In this document: positions 44,347 to 57,606 of the stretch, in pieces
Layout of the letters: the number at the start of each line of letters is the position of its first letter
How positions within the stretch are numbered: position 1 is the first letter of the stretch
NCBI GenBank assembly: GCA_022036555.1
Contig: CM039131.1
Location: forward strand, 39,332,075 to 39,396,074
Length of the DNA stretch: 64,000 nucleotides
From: Microstegium vimineum
Taxonomy: Eukaryota > Streptophyta > Magnoliopsida > Poales > Poaceae
Direction of reading: 5' to 3'
Notes under the pieces: generated by a model
Database searches by the model: none
The model's input: the letters and a program-made list of their open reading frames with translations, nothing else
What the model was told of the DNA's origin: nothing
Made by a program: the position numbers and the translations under genes

Positions 44347-47300
44347 GTGGAACGGCGAGCTACACAAGATCAAATAGCTTACTTTGGACAAACACCATCT
44401 CAACTGCTGACTGTCCCTCACATGAAGAGGAAGCCATTGGCAGATGTCTTACGACTACAGGTAATTTTATATTAGCAGTGTTAGTGTGTAACTGAGTTGA
44501 AGTGTTTTTGTTGTTTAGCCTGTTATAAGTTATGTTAGGGTTAAGGCCAATTGCTGGTGGAATTGGTGTGTCAATGGCAATTAAGCAACTCATATTAAAA
44601 AGAGAAATTCCAGGAGTTGAATTGCGCAGCAGTTGCAACAAATTTAAAGATATTTCTTCCATTGTATTTGCTAAACTATTCTGGATCCAGTTGATCATTA
44701 CCCCCACTTCCTTGCTCCTGATTAGAACCAGGATTTAGCCTATGGCAGTTGGCAGCCAAATTTACTACAGGTACGATATGAAGAATTGCATTTCTGGGAA
44801 CCGACCAGCAGACCATCATAGTGACTCCATTAGAAGTTTTGAGGCACAATTTTACCACTGAAGCTGGTTTCGGCTTGTGAATTGTTTATGGCGATGGGAT
44901 TAGTCCTCTATACCTTAGTTGATAGTTGGATTAGTATGTGCAGAGAACTGCGAAATAACAATGTCGCTTGGGGTAATCCATTGAAGTCAAGTGAAGGATG
45001 GAGACCCAAAATTCTGTGTATGGGTGGTAAACCAGGCCTGAATCTGGTCTTCATTGGATTTTTTTTTTAGACGGCAAACTTACGAAGAACTAGGTTCCAT
45101 TGTAAATAAAGAATAGGCACCCAAATCTGAATTGGCCAGGATTCGAACTTGATTAGTGAAGATGTAATTTGATTTCTTGAACATATGAACCTAGCTATCT
45201 AGGCAATTTCTATTGATATATTTCTGTCAGGATGTATTGTCCATTGTCTCTATTTCCTTTGTCATTCTTGCCCACTTCTGGCAGTTCTTGTGCTGCGTAA
45301 GTACTTCTAAATATAGTATAGTAGTACTTACCATCTAAATATAGTATAGCACTTACTAAGCATTCTTATACTGTCATACTTCACATTCATGGTATAATAG
45401 GCTACTTCACATTCATGGTATAATAGGCTATGTGGCTCACTATTATTTGGCACAGCTTGACCCTTAAATTTACTGTGCAGACAATATTCCGAAATCCAAG
45501 TGAACTTAAATCCTACGTGCTTCCACATCCAGATCGTTGCAACGTTCCTGCCAGTGCTATGCTTCTATCAAATGACTCTATTGTAGTTGTAGATGTAAAT
45601 GCCCCAGCAGCACATGTGGCACTTCACCAATGGCAGCCTAATACTCCAGATGGTCAGGGAACACCTTTCCTTTTCCATCATGGTAGAAATTCCACAAATT
45701 CAACCAGTGGCGCACTCATGCGTATTTTCAAAGGATCTGCTGGTTCCGCAGAAGACTATGGGTTCCCAAGGGCTATAGCATTTGCCGCTTCTGCAATCCG
45801 TAGTTCAGCAGTTGTTGCTGTCACATGTGACAAAGAGATAATTACTGGTGATTGCTTCTTTTCTCTGCTTGTCTATATATATTCCTTATTTCTTTTTTTT
45901 ATATTTGGTACGAAGAGATAATTACTTTTCTCATTCGTTTTTCTCATACCACTTTCTTTGTGATATACGGTCCCTACTGGAATTCATAGAAAGCGATGCT
46001 TTATTCTGGTACAATATCAAATTCAAACTAAGTCTACAGAAGAAACAATCCAGGGTGAACAAGAGTCACTCTGCTAATATGGTTTCCTGTATCTTATTAA
46101 ATTGCATATTGAATTGTGATTTGTCATGTACTCAGCAACTCTCCCTCTACATATATTGAAAGTTAGGTTTTTGAAGTCTTTTAGGCAGGCAGTCAATGGC
46201 CTCATTATGTTTGAGCTATATAACTAGTTCTGAATTTGCTTGTTTTATTGATGGAGTGTGCTATGGTAATTACAAGCTTATTTCATTATAGTTGGTTATC
46301 TTTCCGTAAATTTTCTTATAAACCTAAAAATCATTTTTCTCAATAATAGGTGGCCACGTTGATGGTTCATTGAAGTTGATATCCCCAGATGGAGCGAAGA
46401 CGATTGAAACTGCTTCTGGACATATTGCTCCAGTGACATGCCTTGCGCTGTCACCTGATAGCAACTACCTTGTGACAGGGTCTAGAGATACCACAGTTAT
46501 ACTCTGGAGGATTCATCAGACAAGCTCCTCACATAAGAAAAATGCTCAAGAACCTCCACCGACTACGCCAACAACACCACACATTCCTCTCTCTAGCAGC
46601 ACTAGCACCATGAGCAGCCTCTCAGAAACAAAGAGGCGTCGAGTTGAAGGTCCAATGCATGTAATGAGAGGACATCTTGGGGAAGTAACATGCTGCTCGG
46701 TTAGTCCTGACTTGGGACTTGTTGCTTCCTCATCAAACGCATCAGGTGTTCTTCTACATTCCTTACGCACAGGCAGGTTGATAAGGAGGCTTGATGTCGC
46801 TGAGGCACATGCAATATGCTTGTCTTCTCAAGGAATCATTTTGGTTTGGAATGAAACAAAGAAAACATTATCTACCTTCACTGTCAATGGACTCCCCATT
46901 GCTACCTCAGTTTTATTACCTTTCTCTGGACAAGTTAGTTGCATCGAGATTTCTACAGATGGCCATTTTGCTTTAATTGGAACATCTTTGTTCAACAACT
47001 ATAAGTGTGATAACAGTACTGAGCTTGGACCCAATGGGACTGATGATGTATCAAAAAATTCTGAACAATCTGAAACTGAGCAATCTGTTCACGTGCCTTC
47101 AATCTGCTTTGTTGATCTCCATAAACTGAAGGTTAACATTAAAAACTTGGATTCACCTTCGTTGTCCTTTGTGCAATCCTCACCAGAAAAGTTTTTCTGA
47201 CAGGTTTTTCATACTCTGAAGCTGGCAAAGGGCCAGGACATCACAGCAATTGCTCTGAACAAAGAGAACACAAATCTTCTAGTTTCTACTGCTGATAAAC

Positions 47301-47554
47301 AGCTTATAGTCTTCACTGATCCTGCTGTAAGCATCCTTGATTCCTAATTAACAATGTATTATGCTTGATGAAATCAATATATTCACTTTCCATGTTAACT
47401 AAATATTTAAAAAAGTGCTGTAAAAACATTCCAATTGCATAGGAGATTACTCTGAACTTTCTTCCTAATAGAGTTGGTAATATTGTAGTTGAGCTTGAAG
47501 GTAGTGGATCAGATGCTGCGGCTTGGTTGGGAAGGTGATGGCCTACTTCAGTAA
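44347..47554 (+). CDS. BCHC2: BEACH-domain/WD40 protein, C-terminal exons only
   Basis: Five exons with consistent phase: 44347-44460, 45481-45847, 46350-47131, 47204-47326, 47489-47554 (TAA), encoding about 483 residues. The first exon ends the BEACH domain (DQIAYFGQTPSQLLTVPHMK). Then come TIFRNPSELKSY, WQPNTPDGQGTPFLFHHG, and WD40 repeats (GHIAPVTCLALSPDSNYLVTG; RGHLGEVTCCSVSPD). The tail QDITAIALNKENTNLLVST and KQLIVFTDPA matches what I recall of Arabidopsis BEACH protein C2. These very large proteins organise membrane trafficking. The N-terminal thousands of residues are absent: upstream is a damaged exon, the 100-N gap, then repeats, so the gene is either hidden by the gap or truncated. 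Confidence 0.85.
45370..45430. repeat. Short tandem duplications in a BEACH intron
   Basis: TACTTCACATTCATGGTATA plus ATAGGC occurs twice in tandem, and just upstream a CTAAATATAGTATAG unit occurs twice (45307-45350). Confidence 0.8.
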
Positions 47555-47559
47555 TGACC

Positions 47560-48970
47560 CGTGGCAAAGATTCAATGTTCAGCTATTAGTTATCATATAC
47601 AGTAGTAAAGTAATGAAAGGGAAGGCGTGGGAGACGCCATTTGTACATAATTGAGGAGGGTTACAATGCTTGTGCAAAGGCTAGGTCATTTAGATGAGGA
47701 AACCAACGGATTTGGTAGAGAACTAAGAGTAGCCTTGTAAATATCTCACATGGTTTTGTAGAATGAGTGGATAGTAATTGTACACAATTTTGCAGCCAAT
47801 TTTTTGTGGTCGTACAGTGCATTGCAGCACAGTCCATGTAGCACTATGTATATCTGAAATGAATCTGTTGCGACTGTTGGCCCGTCCTTGTTGAAAATAT
47901 TGGGTTGAAGTTTTTCGCTTCTTATGAACCTACAGCATCACTGTTTTATATACAATTTGCTGTGTATCTCAAGAGAGGACTAAGTTCTCTGTCTGTCGTT
48001 GCTATTTTAGAAATTCTGGAAAGCTATTAAATATGATTGTTCGCCATCTTTACCTGGATTTATTGTGCATTTCGAGAGTTCGATGAACGGGACGAAGTGA
48101 GGGCTGAACGTCCTCTTTGGTCCTTTCTATTTCAGGCTGAAAAGGATGTAGTTATTATTCACGTCGTGTGTCCTTTAATACAACTCAAAATTCAACTTGG
48201 GCCTTGCACAACTGTCTATTTTGCTTACTGGGACTGAACCTGGCTCTCACAGATCTAATACGAGAAGTTTCACCAAACGTTTAACAAAAACATCTTTGGC
48301 TCTATTAGGTTGGTACTACTCCATCAGTGCAGAGCTGTACCAAACGAGACATTTCAATTTATTGCTGGGAATCCTTATAAAAATATCCTTTCGTAATATG
48401 TTCTACGCAGCAGTGACAGCTGCCAACCAGCCAGAAGTGTTATTCTAGCATTTGAATTTTATCAGTGTATAATTTTCATTTTCTAATGCATCTTTTCCAA
48501 TACATCTCTATCTCTTCTACTCATTTCCTGTGCATCACACCTTTTTTTACCTCTCCTCAATACCCGTTACCAGAAAGCGGCACTTAGCATAGAACAGAGT
48601 GAGTACCATATACAGCGCAAGCTCGCACGATACAAGACGTATCACATCAACCAATCATATGCCAGACCCGTCAACCTAGTAGCAACCGTGAGATATAAAA
48701 ATCGTTCGCTCGAACTTGTACACGAGGCATATATAGACTATGGACATCAGAAATCTCAAAACTCGGCTTGCTATGGCTGAACCTCAGGTTCGGTCGCAAA
48801 CATCCTGGGTTAAAAGTGCTTGATGCATCACTAATAACTGTGTATTGCTATCCTGAAGTTTCTGCCTCTGGAACATTGCAAGATTAACTTTTTGGGATTT
48901 TCTTCAGTGCATCAAGGATATAAACAAATGCAGTACAAATGAGATGTGATTGTTGTTGCAATGGGGAAGC
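47560..48970. other. Convergent 3' region between BEACH and PRP31 genes
   Basis: Probably both 3' untranslated regions and a short spacer. No further gene seen. Confidence 0.5.
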
Positions 48971-48972
48971 TT

Positions 48973-51900
48973 CTATTGCGTCCTCCTGATCTTTGAAAAT
49001 GTGCCGGTCTCAGAAAAGTAAGTACTTTGAGTTCCGCCTCCAAGAAGGTTTCCTTGGGCCTGTGGATTTGACAGCTCTATTCCCTGCATTGCATAAAGAA
49101 AAATGAACATCAGACGAGAAATACTCCTATATATCAGCATGGACCTTTAGTTAAACTAATGTTAGAAATTAGACATAAGTGGTCTACCAAATGTGAATAC
49201 ATATGTTAAAATACACCCAAGCATAGTGTGACCTAATGATTAACCTTAGGAGCAAATGCACAAACAAAGTCACTCTACATAATATGGAGCCTATAAGATT
49301 ACACAGCGCCTAACTTCGAATAACAGGGAAAATGCATGTATTCACTATTCAACATATAATTAATTACAGTTAAATGACAGGTTAATTAGAGACTTCAAGG
49401 TATAAACTGACATAGGAGTGAACTAAGATGGAACATGAAAAAAACCAAGATGGAACATGAAAAATTGTTGCCCTATCTTTTCAGCGTGTCCTAAAACATG
49501 GGCAAAGTAAACAGACCCTCAACAAGACATGCAGACAACTCAAGAAACAAGTCTCACCTGAACTGGTGTAAATGCCAAACTGGATGTCAATCCTGAAGTT
49601 GCACCACTGCTACCGTAGCTCTTCTCCTTGAATCTGATATCAAAGGCAGAATAGAGTCAAAGTGAGGTTACAGCATAGGGCATTGTGAAAGACAAATATT
49701 AGGATAATGGAACTGATTTGCAGTAATTGTGCTTGATACACAACACACATGCACTGTAACTTGCCTACATGTGTGTAAAGAACCAATTGACGATTAGCAT
49801 GAGATGAGCACAACAGAAATATCAAGATTTGTGAATCAGACTAAAACATGTAGAAGTCCATTTTTGCTATTCTTATTGTGACCCAACATATCTTGCATTG
49901 TAAACTTGAAACAGAAAATTGGAAAGAACATTTTGCACTAGACTCCATCTCATGCAGGTGTTGCAAAAACAGTATCCAAATATTATACTGGAGACAAAAA
50001 CAAATATAACATACTTTTTGGCCACTTTAGCAGCAAGTTTGTTTTGTGCAGCTGAGACACGAAGCTTGCCACTCCCTGCCTGTCCAAGCATGCCATAACC
50101 TTCCCCCAAACCATCACCTGATGATAGCAAAATGTCATTGTGTCACAGGGGTAATTGTTCTCCAGTGTAAGGCATGCAGAAATTATACAACCAGACAACA
50201 TAAAATAAGTTATAGCAATGCTACTGACCTAGTGAGCTCTCCTCTGGAATCCCAAACTGCATTCGATTTGCAAGCTTCATCATATCAGTCTGTGCATATC
50301 TGCATTGGCAAGTTCACATGGAAAAAAACAATTGAATAAAACAAAAAAATAATCACGACAATTGTTCAGCACAAATTTCTGTTCTGGGAAGCTTAGGCTA
50401 GCTTACCTTTCTTTCATTTTTCGAAGACGACGACCCCCTCTCTTCTTTTTAGGCTCTGAGTCCGGAACTGGAAGTGGCTTTGGGAGTTTGGCAGGAGGCG
50501 GTTCTTGCCACTTCTCGATCTTCTTACGAATTTCTTCTAACAAGTTCCGTCCAGCCTTTCCAGTTGGATCACCTCTAATTGAATCAATCCTTGCCGCCAG
50601 AGTTGATTTTGCAGCAATAAGTCTGCAGGCACGAGTCCTTAAAGCTGGAGGGGTGCTCTGGAATACTTCAGTTTGTTCAAGATAGCCAACACGGAACTGA
50701 GAAGTGGCGGTAGAAAATCCAGCAAGATTTTTCCTCTTTGCACCAAGTAACTGAACATTACAAGCAGGCATTTTTGCAAGTGCTCCCAAACCACCTGCAG
50801 TACCCATCAGTTTGGAGGCAACAGCACTGCCAACAATTGCAGAAAGGTTTGGTGCAATGTACCCCATTCTGCTCTCTACAAAATCAAGCACTTTCTTCTT
50901 TGCCGCATCAAGGGTAAGGGCTCTGTCACATGCTTCAGTGGTTTTTTCCAAATTGTCTTCAGAAAGAGGCTTCCCACTTGTTGTTGATGCTGTCACTGAA
51001 ACAACCATTATAATTGCAGAAGGTAAAAGCCCTTCCAGATCTACAAGTGTTAAATCCATCTCATTTCCAATCTTCTTGACAACACGGGCATAATCGATTG
51101 GGTGATGAACAAGGGACTCCAGTTCAGGAAACTTCAACCTATACTTGTCCCGTATGAAATTATGGATTATGATTATTTCATTCTCAATATCTACTGATAA
51201 AGCATTGCAGTCAACAATAAGCTGGTACTCTGGATCCTCCTCCAGGATGGAACCTTGATTAGAGAAGTCAGTGCCTTTCTGAAGTGCATCTTCAACTTTC
51301 TGCAAACAAACAATGAAGAGATAGAGTCTCAAAGATACTAACAGGATCATATTTTTAGAATAAACCAGTGTGGCATTGAGTATAGTCACAGATATTTATT
51401 CACACTTAAAGACACATGCATTGGTGCTTGGATAAGATATATGCTAAAGATGTAGAAATTGTACAACCTAAGATCATTGTTCATTTTCCCTAGTGCAAAG
51501 CATTGTTCAACCTAAGATCATTGTTCATTTTCCTACAACCACATTGCAGTTTCTACTTCCGCAATAAATAAATGAAAGCCAAATTTATATAAAATACCAA
51601 GCATGTTCAAGAAATTGGGGGTGGGTTTCATTACATACTTGCATTATATCAGTATAGCGTTGTGTCTTTTGCAACTTTGAGACACTATCAAGATCATCAT
51701 AATTAAGAGATCAAGGTCAGGCATATCATCATCATCATCATCATCTTCCCTACCCGCTGCCTCAGCATTGTCTTCTTCCTGAAAAATTTTACAGCAGGTC
51801 AGCAAAAAAACCGGAAAACCCCCTTAAAAATGCAGTTACATGAAATAGAAACTAACTCACAGGATAGCCTTCATTGTCTGACAGTTCATCAAGATCCGCT

Positions 51901-52044
51901 AGAAAAGAATCAGCAAGGTTTGCCTGTAAAGTGGTACCGTATGAGTTAAAAATGGACTGGCAATGGAATAGGAAGGTTGGAATCACAGAACTGAATATTA
52001 ACTTGGCATAAGATACTCAACAGGAGACAAAATGAACTCACCAT
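48973..52044 (-). CDS. PRP31: Pre-mRNA splicing factor PRP31, with one-base frameshift in exon 3
   Basis: Coding exons: 52044-52042 (ATG only), 51923-51861, 51778-51639, 51299-50407, 50299-50229, 50117-50015, 49633-49558, 49083-48973 (TAG); junctions are GT-AG. PRP31 bridges U4 snRNA and the tri-snRNP in the nucleus. Order: acidic N-terminus with seven Asp, the NOSIC/Nop region (YARVVKKIGNEMDLTLVDLE; VESRMGYIAPNLSAIVGS), the conserved GGLGALAKMPACNVQLLG, a basic KKKRGGRRLRKMKER, and the C-terminal domain. Exon 3 is 140 nt where 141 is required: the family's LLNYDD needs one more A at about 51701-51705. As written the frame ends inside exon 3; repaired it would give about 486 residues. Everything else is clean, so an assembly error is plausible. 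Confidence 0.93.
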
Positions 52045-52560
52045 GATATCTGTGTAAGTTGTTACAACAGCAGATAGAACACCAAAACTAGGATTAGCAA
52101 GATGGGTTCAGTGTTGCTTCTGGTTGCTATGCCCCTTCGCCTTCTTTATTGAATGGGACAGTCAGCTCAGCCTAATATGTAACAAGCAGGTTAGGGGGTA
52201 TCAGCTATTGTAATAAGGTACAGCGCTAGTAAAGTAAGATACTCACTGTAGAATATGTCACTATGAAGGTTAGACCAAACGAAAATCTGCTAGTGAATTC
52301 TAGTACTCATAATACATGTATCGAATCAAAAAAATCTATAGAATAGGAGTATATAGGAATTCAATCAAAACTTTATAATAAAGTATCGAATCAAACCCAG
52401 GCGGGTAATCTTTGCGAAGAAAACGAATAATACATCTATACACTGAGTTTTAGATCAGATCGGAATTCGAATAGCCAAATAACTTACGTTAGGGTTTGGG
52501 AAAGTAGCGGATCCAGTAAAGGGACATGGATGTACACATGTACACCCGATAATTTTTGTT
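52045..52560 (-). promoter_or_regulatory. PRP31 upstream and probable 5' untranslated region
   Basis: The start codon is followed directly by an intron, so a 5' untranslated exon must lie just upstream. The minus strand shows no other coding frame. Confidence 0.4.
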
Positions 52561-52602
52561 AAAAAAAAGTCCCGATAATTTTTGTTAAAAAAAAAGTCCG
52601 AA
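52544..52602. repeat. Tandem duplication of about 30 bp
   Basis: CCCGATAATTTTTGTTAAAA plus an A-rich tail and AGT occurs twice in succession. A further near copy of the surrounding ATAGCCAAATA...GTTAGGG occurs at 52471 and 52617. Confidence 0.8.
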
Positions 52603-52639
52603 GTCAGTAGGTATCAGATAGCCAAATAGATTTAAGTTA

Positions 52640-53390
52640 GGGCTCCGGATCCGGCCACCCGGGCCACGGATCCAGCCGCTCGGGCAGCCTAGGCCGGCAC
52701 GACGCCGCTGGCGAGGAAGGAGGTGAGGAAGGAGGGAAGAACAGCTCCGCCGCCGCAAGCACCCGCACAGGACCTGGTCGGCGCCGCCGCAGCCACAGGG
52801 GGCAGCCCAGCCGAGCCCCACGCTGTCCCAGCCCATCCGCGCCCCGGCGCAGCACGGCCACCCGCGCCACCATGCCATTGTCGCGCGAGAAGAGGCCCGC
52901 CGCCGCCCATCCCGGCGATCCGTGCTGGCCTTCTGCTCCGGCGGCGGCGGCTCGGTGGCCTCCCGAGTCGCCCGCGTGGGGGGCGACGCGGGGGCAGATG
53001 CGTTTCACAGTGGTTCAAGTTAGGGTTTGGATCCTCGGTTTTGCACAACAGGAAGAGGAGAAGAGAAGGGATGAGAATACCTGGTGGTGCTCGTCGCCAG
53101 CGAAGAGACCGACGAAGTCCTCGGCACCGGAGGTTGTCGCCCACCCAGCGAAGAGAGCATACGCCGGCACGCGGGATGACGATAAAATGCGGGCATGCGG
53201 CGGTAGCCAGCCCGGGGTTTGTTCGGCCCAGTGGGGAGCGAACCCCGCACGGGCCTCCTCTTGGGCCGTTTTCTTCTTTTGCATTTTTTTCTTTTTTTCC
53301 TACTTTTATTTATTTATTATTACTATTAAGTGAAAATCCCCGTGTTGCTGCAGGATTTGTAGGTGGTTTGAGAGCTGATGCTCTCATAAT
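52640..53390. other. GC-rich region upstream of PRP31, no gene assigned
   Basis: Open frames in four phases (for example 52723-53415 plus and 52689-53144 minus) reflect base composition. GTTAGGGTTTGGATCC near 53019 resembles the telo-box/leader wording of housekeeping promoters. Confidence 0.35.
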
Positions 53391-53395
53391 ATATA

Positions 53396-53633
53396 CTACC
53401 TCTGTCTCTAAATGAATAGAGAACCGTGCTGGTCAATATAGCTCATGTTTAACTAACTTTATATTAAATAGTATTAGTATTTATGTCTCTAAATAATTTT
53501 ATTATAAAAAAATATATTCTATGACTAATCTAATGATATTAATTTTTAGTATTTTTTATATAAATTTAGTCAAAGTTTAAACTATTTGATTTTTTAAAAA
53601 ATAAGAATTGCATTCTTTTGAGGACAGACGTAG
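53396..53633. mobile_element. Stowaway MITE, diverged
   Basis: CTACCTCTGTCTC at the left pairs with GAGGACAGACGTAG at the right; TA duplications at 53394-53395 and 53634-53635. Confidence 0.75.
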
Positions 53634-53815
53634 TATTATAGAAACACGTGAATATGCAAGGTCAGACAATACCATACAATTGCTTTAATCAGGTATCATG
53701 CTAAATGCAAGAGGCATTTAAGTTTAAGTAAAACCCATCACACAGCCACGTGAATTCCATGTGTGTAGCAGATAAATAAACAAATCATAAAGGGGCATGT
53801 TTTGGTATTTCTCTT

Positions 53816-54047
53816 AGGGCGTCCACAATGATAATAGCTACTACTAGCTATATAGTCAGTTGATGTGAAGGTAAGAGACAATAAAATATACTAATATATA
53901 GTACTGGACCCACATACTCATCTCATATAGTTTTGGACTACGTGAAATAGATAGGTTATTTGCTCGTAGCTAGTGACTACCCTTTCATACTTTTTTCTTG
54001 CCACGTTATGTCTAGTTAGCCAAATAGCTAACCATTGCGGACGTCCT
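53816..54047. mobile_element. MITE with AGGGCGTCCACAATG inverted ends
   Basis: AGGGCGTCCACAATG (53816-53830) and CATTGCGGACGTCCT (54033-54047) are inverted partners with two mismatches. Inner arms share TAGCTA and GTAGCTAGT motifs. Non-coding; superfamily uncertain. Confidence 0.7.
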
Positions 54048-54049
54048 AA

Positions 54050-55170
54050 ACGGAGTAAGGAGCTGTGCATGAGAGCAATATAATTTTTTTTCGGAAGTGA
54101 GAGAACCATTCAAATTTGAGACGACCGTGGTATCATGTTGATCTCATCTCTGTTCGGGAGAGAGACAAAAGGCCATCTCCTTCTCCTGGTCGGTCGTGCA
54201 GCCCCCAATACACCGGGCGTCCGCGATCGAACTGGTTGCACGGAATCAGCCCGTCGTTTCCGTTTCCGCAAGTCGGACGTCAGTCGCGATCACAGCGCCG
54301 AATCTGCTTTCGCACCGAGGGAGAAGAAAAAGCAAGGCCCCTCTCGCCTTCATGCCTGCCTGGCGAGACCGGCCGTCGAAGCTGAGACGGCGACGGCGCC
54401 GGCCGGGGATTCGCGGGTCCGTCGTTCTTTCGCCCCCCGCCAAGAGAAACAGATACGGCAGCCGAACTATATTTCGTTCCAGGCGCCCGCCGGATAAAGC
54501 CCCGTCGTCACGAAAGACGAAACGCGCGCTCTCGTCCAAGAGTTGTTTTCCCGTCGGCCGCGGCGGGAGGAGGGCCCGGTCGGTCTCCGCGCCACGGTCG
54601 TTCAGGAACGGAACGTGCGCCCACGGAACGCCGAGAGAGAACTTGTGGCCACGGACGCGGAGGCGCCGGCAGCCGGACAAGTAGTAGGAGTGTAGGACTG
54701 GACGGACGTGTGGCTGTGTGGTGTGGCCGCCGTGCCAGGGCGCGGTGGATGATGATTGATGGATTCATCATCAGATTAGGACGTCGCGTGCCATGATAAT
54801 TAATAGTATTGGTCACCACGTTTCGGGCTTTCCAGATTGAATAAAACTTCAGAGCCGTCCTTATCTTATATCCCCCACAAATGTTTTTTTTATTATTATT
54901 TTTACTCATTATCCGATGACGAAGCTGTATGTATAGCAAATATAGGTTTAGCAGCTGTATACGATGTTCTTTTTATTTACACACGAGAGAATTATATAAT
55001 AAATACTCCTGGAGACTTGGAGTAATAATAATAATCAACCGACAATAGAGTCGTCAATACTACCTCCATACTACCTCTCGCCCGTCCGGCCGTACACATA
55101 AATAGACAGATTAAAATAAAGCTGCTCTTTTCCGCTTCTGTTTACCTGGCCGTTTACTATTCTCTCCGCC
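54050..55170. other. GC-rich then AT-rich intergenic DNA
   Basis: 54116-54700 is GC-rich with open frames in all phases but no domain. The rest is AT-rich. No gene assigned. Confidence 0.4.
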
Positions 55171-55174
55171 AGCA

Positions 55175-55369
55175 ATGGCGACATCGATCCTCCGGAACCC
55201 CTCCATACGACGGACCAAGGTAAATCCTCCATCTCCGGCCGGTTCGCCTTTGACGCTTGCGATTATTATTACACGCTCTCTTCAATCTTCATCCATCCAT
55301 CCCATCATGTGCAGGCACGTCGCCTCGGCTTCGTTCATCAATTCACGTCGTCGACCATGCAGACATGAT
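55175..55369 (+). CDS. Possible tiny two-exon gene or gene remnant
   Basis: ATG at 55175 starts MATSILRNPSIRRTK, followed by a plausible donor (AAG|GTAAAT, 55219/55220). An acceptor TGTGCAG at about 55308-55314 would continue in phase for about 17 residues to a TGA, giving about 32 residues. A TATA-like ATAAATAGA lies near 55097-55107. I do not recognise the product; it may be a first exon of a lost gene. Confidence 0.2.
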
Positions 55370-55540
55370 CCTCGGGCGTGCAAGGTTCGTCTTTTTTTTT
55401 TTTGCCATGTTTCCTGCTACCATATGGATTGGATGAAACATATTTACTGCTCGAATTATTATTGTCTGCGTTCTGCTCGTAAGTTTGACTTTTTTATCAA
55501 ACTGGGGATCAAAGTTGGAATAAAAAATAGATCTTTGTAG

Positions 55541-56220
55541 CCGATAGATGCCATATATCGGAGATTTTTTTTTTGGTAGCTGCAATTAGGCCATATCGAA
55601 TAAATAAACGGCACATGCATGCGCACGTACGGGCCATGGTATCCTGTTTGCGAGGGCCCTACAGTTGATCCGGTTAGGGAGGCGTTTAGCGCTGGCGGCT
55701 GGGAATATCCGTCCCCGGCCAGGAGAATATCCACTCGCTATATCCTCTCTATCATTAGCTTTCAACTGGATGCCAGCAAAATCTGCCGGATGGGCAAAAT
55801 TGGGTGCGCGTGATCACCAACCGGTGTGCCTAAGGAAAGGAGCAGCAGCAGCAGCAGCCTCCTCCTTTGCTTGATCGCCTCACGCCAAGCACCGACTAGT
55901 AGCTAAAAAGTTGACTCAACAGGTGCATGTTACTAGTAGTACTACTTGTTACCAGCAGCACTGTAGGCTCATGAGAATTACTGTACTTGACGGACAGTAA
56001 GCCAAACATATACGCACAAGAATCTATAATCCTATTGGGTTGGGTAGTGGGTACCATTGTTTACAGATGTTTACAGAGCTGGTGACGACGATGGTGATAT
56101 AAAAAACAGTTTGGCAGAGTAAACAATCGTGGGTGGACGGGTGTGACCCCAAAACCAGAGGTAGAAAACGCCCCGTCTCACCACGGCCAGGCAAAAGGCT
56201 ATTGTGAATTCCTCTTCCCT
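55541..56220. other. Upstream region of the permease gene
   Basis: Includes a short GCA repeat near 55842-55857. No gene seen. Confidence 0.4.
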
Positions 56221-56223
56221 AGC

Positions 56224-56230
56224 TATAAGA
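56224..56230 (+). promoter_or_regulatory. Putative TATA box of the permease gene
   Basis: TATAAGA in CTAGCTATAAGACCC. A 5' untranslated exon could run from about 56255 to 56411, ending at GTAGCAG|GTACGA, and be joined to the exon carrying the start codon. This is inferred. Confidence 0.35.
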
Positions 56231-57606
56231 CCCGGAACTCCTCGGAAGCCACGGCCGAGGCGCTCCCCCCACAAAGCTGTCCTCCGCCTGCCTCACGCCT
56301 CCGCGCAGCTAGGAACAGCTCTGCCGTTCCCTTGGAGTTGGAAAAGCTTCAAGGTCGGACAGCAGCAGCGGCTGGCACCTCTCCTAGCAAGCTTCAAGGT
56401 GTGGTAGCAGGTACGACTGCAATCTTCTCGCCCCGTGCTCTTGCTCGTTAGTTGCTCCTCCTCCGTCCGTTCCTTCAAATTAATTATACCTGAGCATGCG
56501 TTCAGTTACTTGTGACTTGTGAGATGATGAGCGCTAGTAACGGATCGGCAGCAACCTGATTTCATATTTCATTTGCGATCCTTTGATGTCCGTCGTCGTA
56601 TACCTTCCCTCGATCTCGCCTTTGATGCCCTTTCTTTCCCTCCCTGAGTTGCATATCTGAAACGAGTTTTGCTGGCCTTTGCTGCCTATTGATCGAGTTC
56701 AGCCACTGGCTATCCTTTCCCTTTTGTTTGGCGATTGGTTGTAAGGAGCAAACCAGATTATAAATGGCAGTGTTGCCTTTGATGTTCATCAATTATCTAC
56801 TCCGTAGAGGCGTTGACATAAGTTTTGCCCCTTTGTTGTTGACATCCTATTTCCCCGCTTTACAGTAAGTTTATGTTCTCCATCAAAGGAGCTTAATACT
56901 GCTATAAGTAATAAGTTATTTACAGATAAGTGTTTGTGTTTAGATATACCTCCCAAAACTGTATTTGCATATATTGGTTGTTTTATATATACTATCCTTA
57001 TCGATGGGGAATGTTTCATCACTAGTGTTTGGTTACGCCTCCTCCCCTATGCAATTAGGATTATTTTATTTAGTATACAGAGTATGTCTATTTTGAAGGA
57101 GGCTTAGTTTTAGGTGCATGTGTGTGCTTATGTCAAGGGGTGCTGAATTAACTAAATCGATAATTTAGAACTGTTCTGCAATAATAATTTAGAAATTTTT
57201 TTGGCGACCGGGGAATATAGCCCATTTATCATTAAGATGAAGATAATTACACGACACAGCTATGAGAGATCTCTCGCATCATATATTCCTGGAATACAAC
57301 TTATATAAGAACAAGAATAAAGAAGAAAAGAAGGAGCGACTGCTAATCATAACATTTCACCTAATCATAATAAGATCGAAGTATTTATGCTAACTTTTGT
57401 TGTCAAAATGATAGCCACTTATTTTCCTTATTGTCATGGGAAAACGAAACTGTCAGCTCTTGCATGGTCTTGTGGATGGTTCTGATGTCGGTTCTATTTG
57501 ACCTTTTCAGGCACTACCAACACCGTTAAGGCAATTTCATAACATCGGCCAGCCCTTCTTCCTGGCTTGAGCTATCTTTGCAGGACAAATCAGTTCAGAT
57601 TCATTC

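Noticed and set aside
52637..53415. Long frames upstream of PRP31, including a 230-residue one
   Set aside because: Open in four phases because of GC content; repetitive Pro/Arg/Ala translation with no domain.
54116..54684. Overlapping frames of 89-162 residues
   Set aside because: Same GC artefact; no recognisable motif or splice structure.
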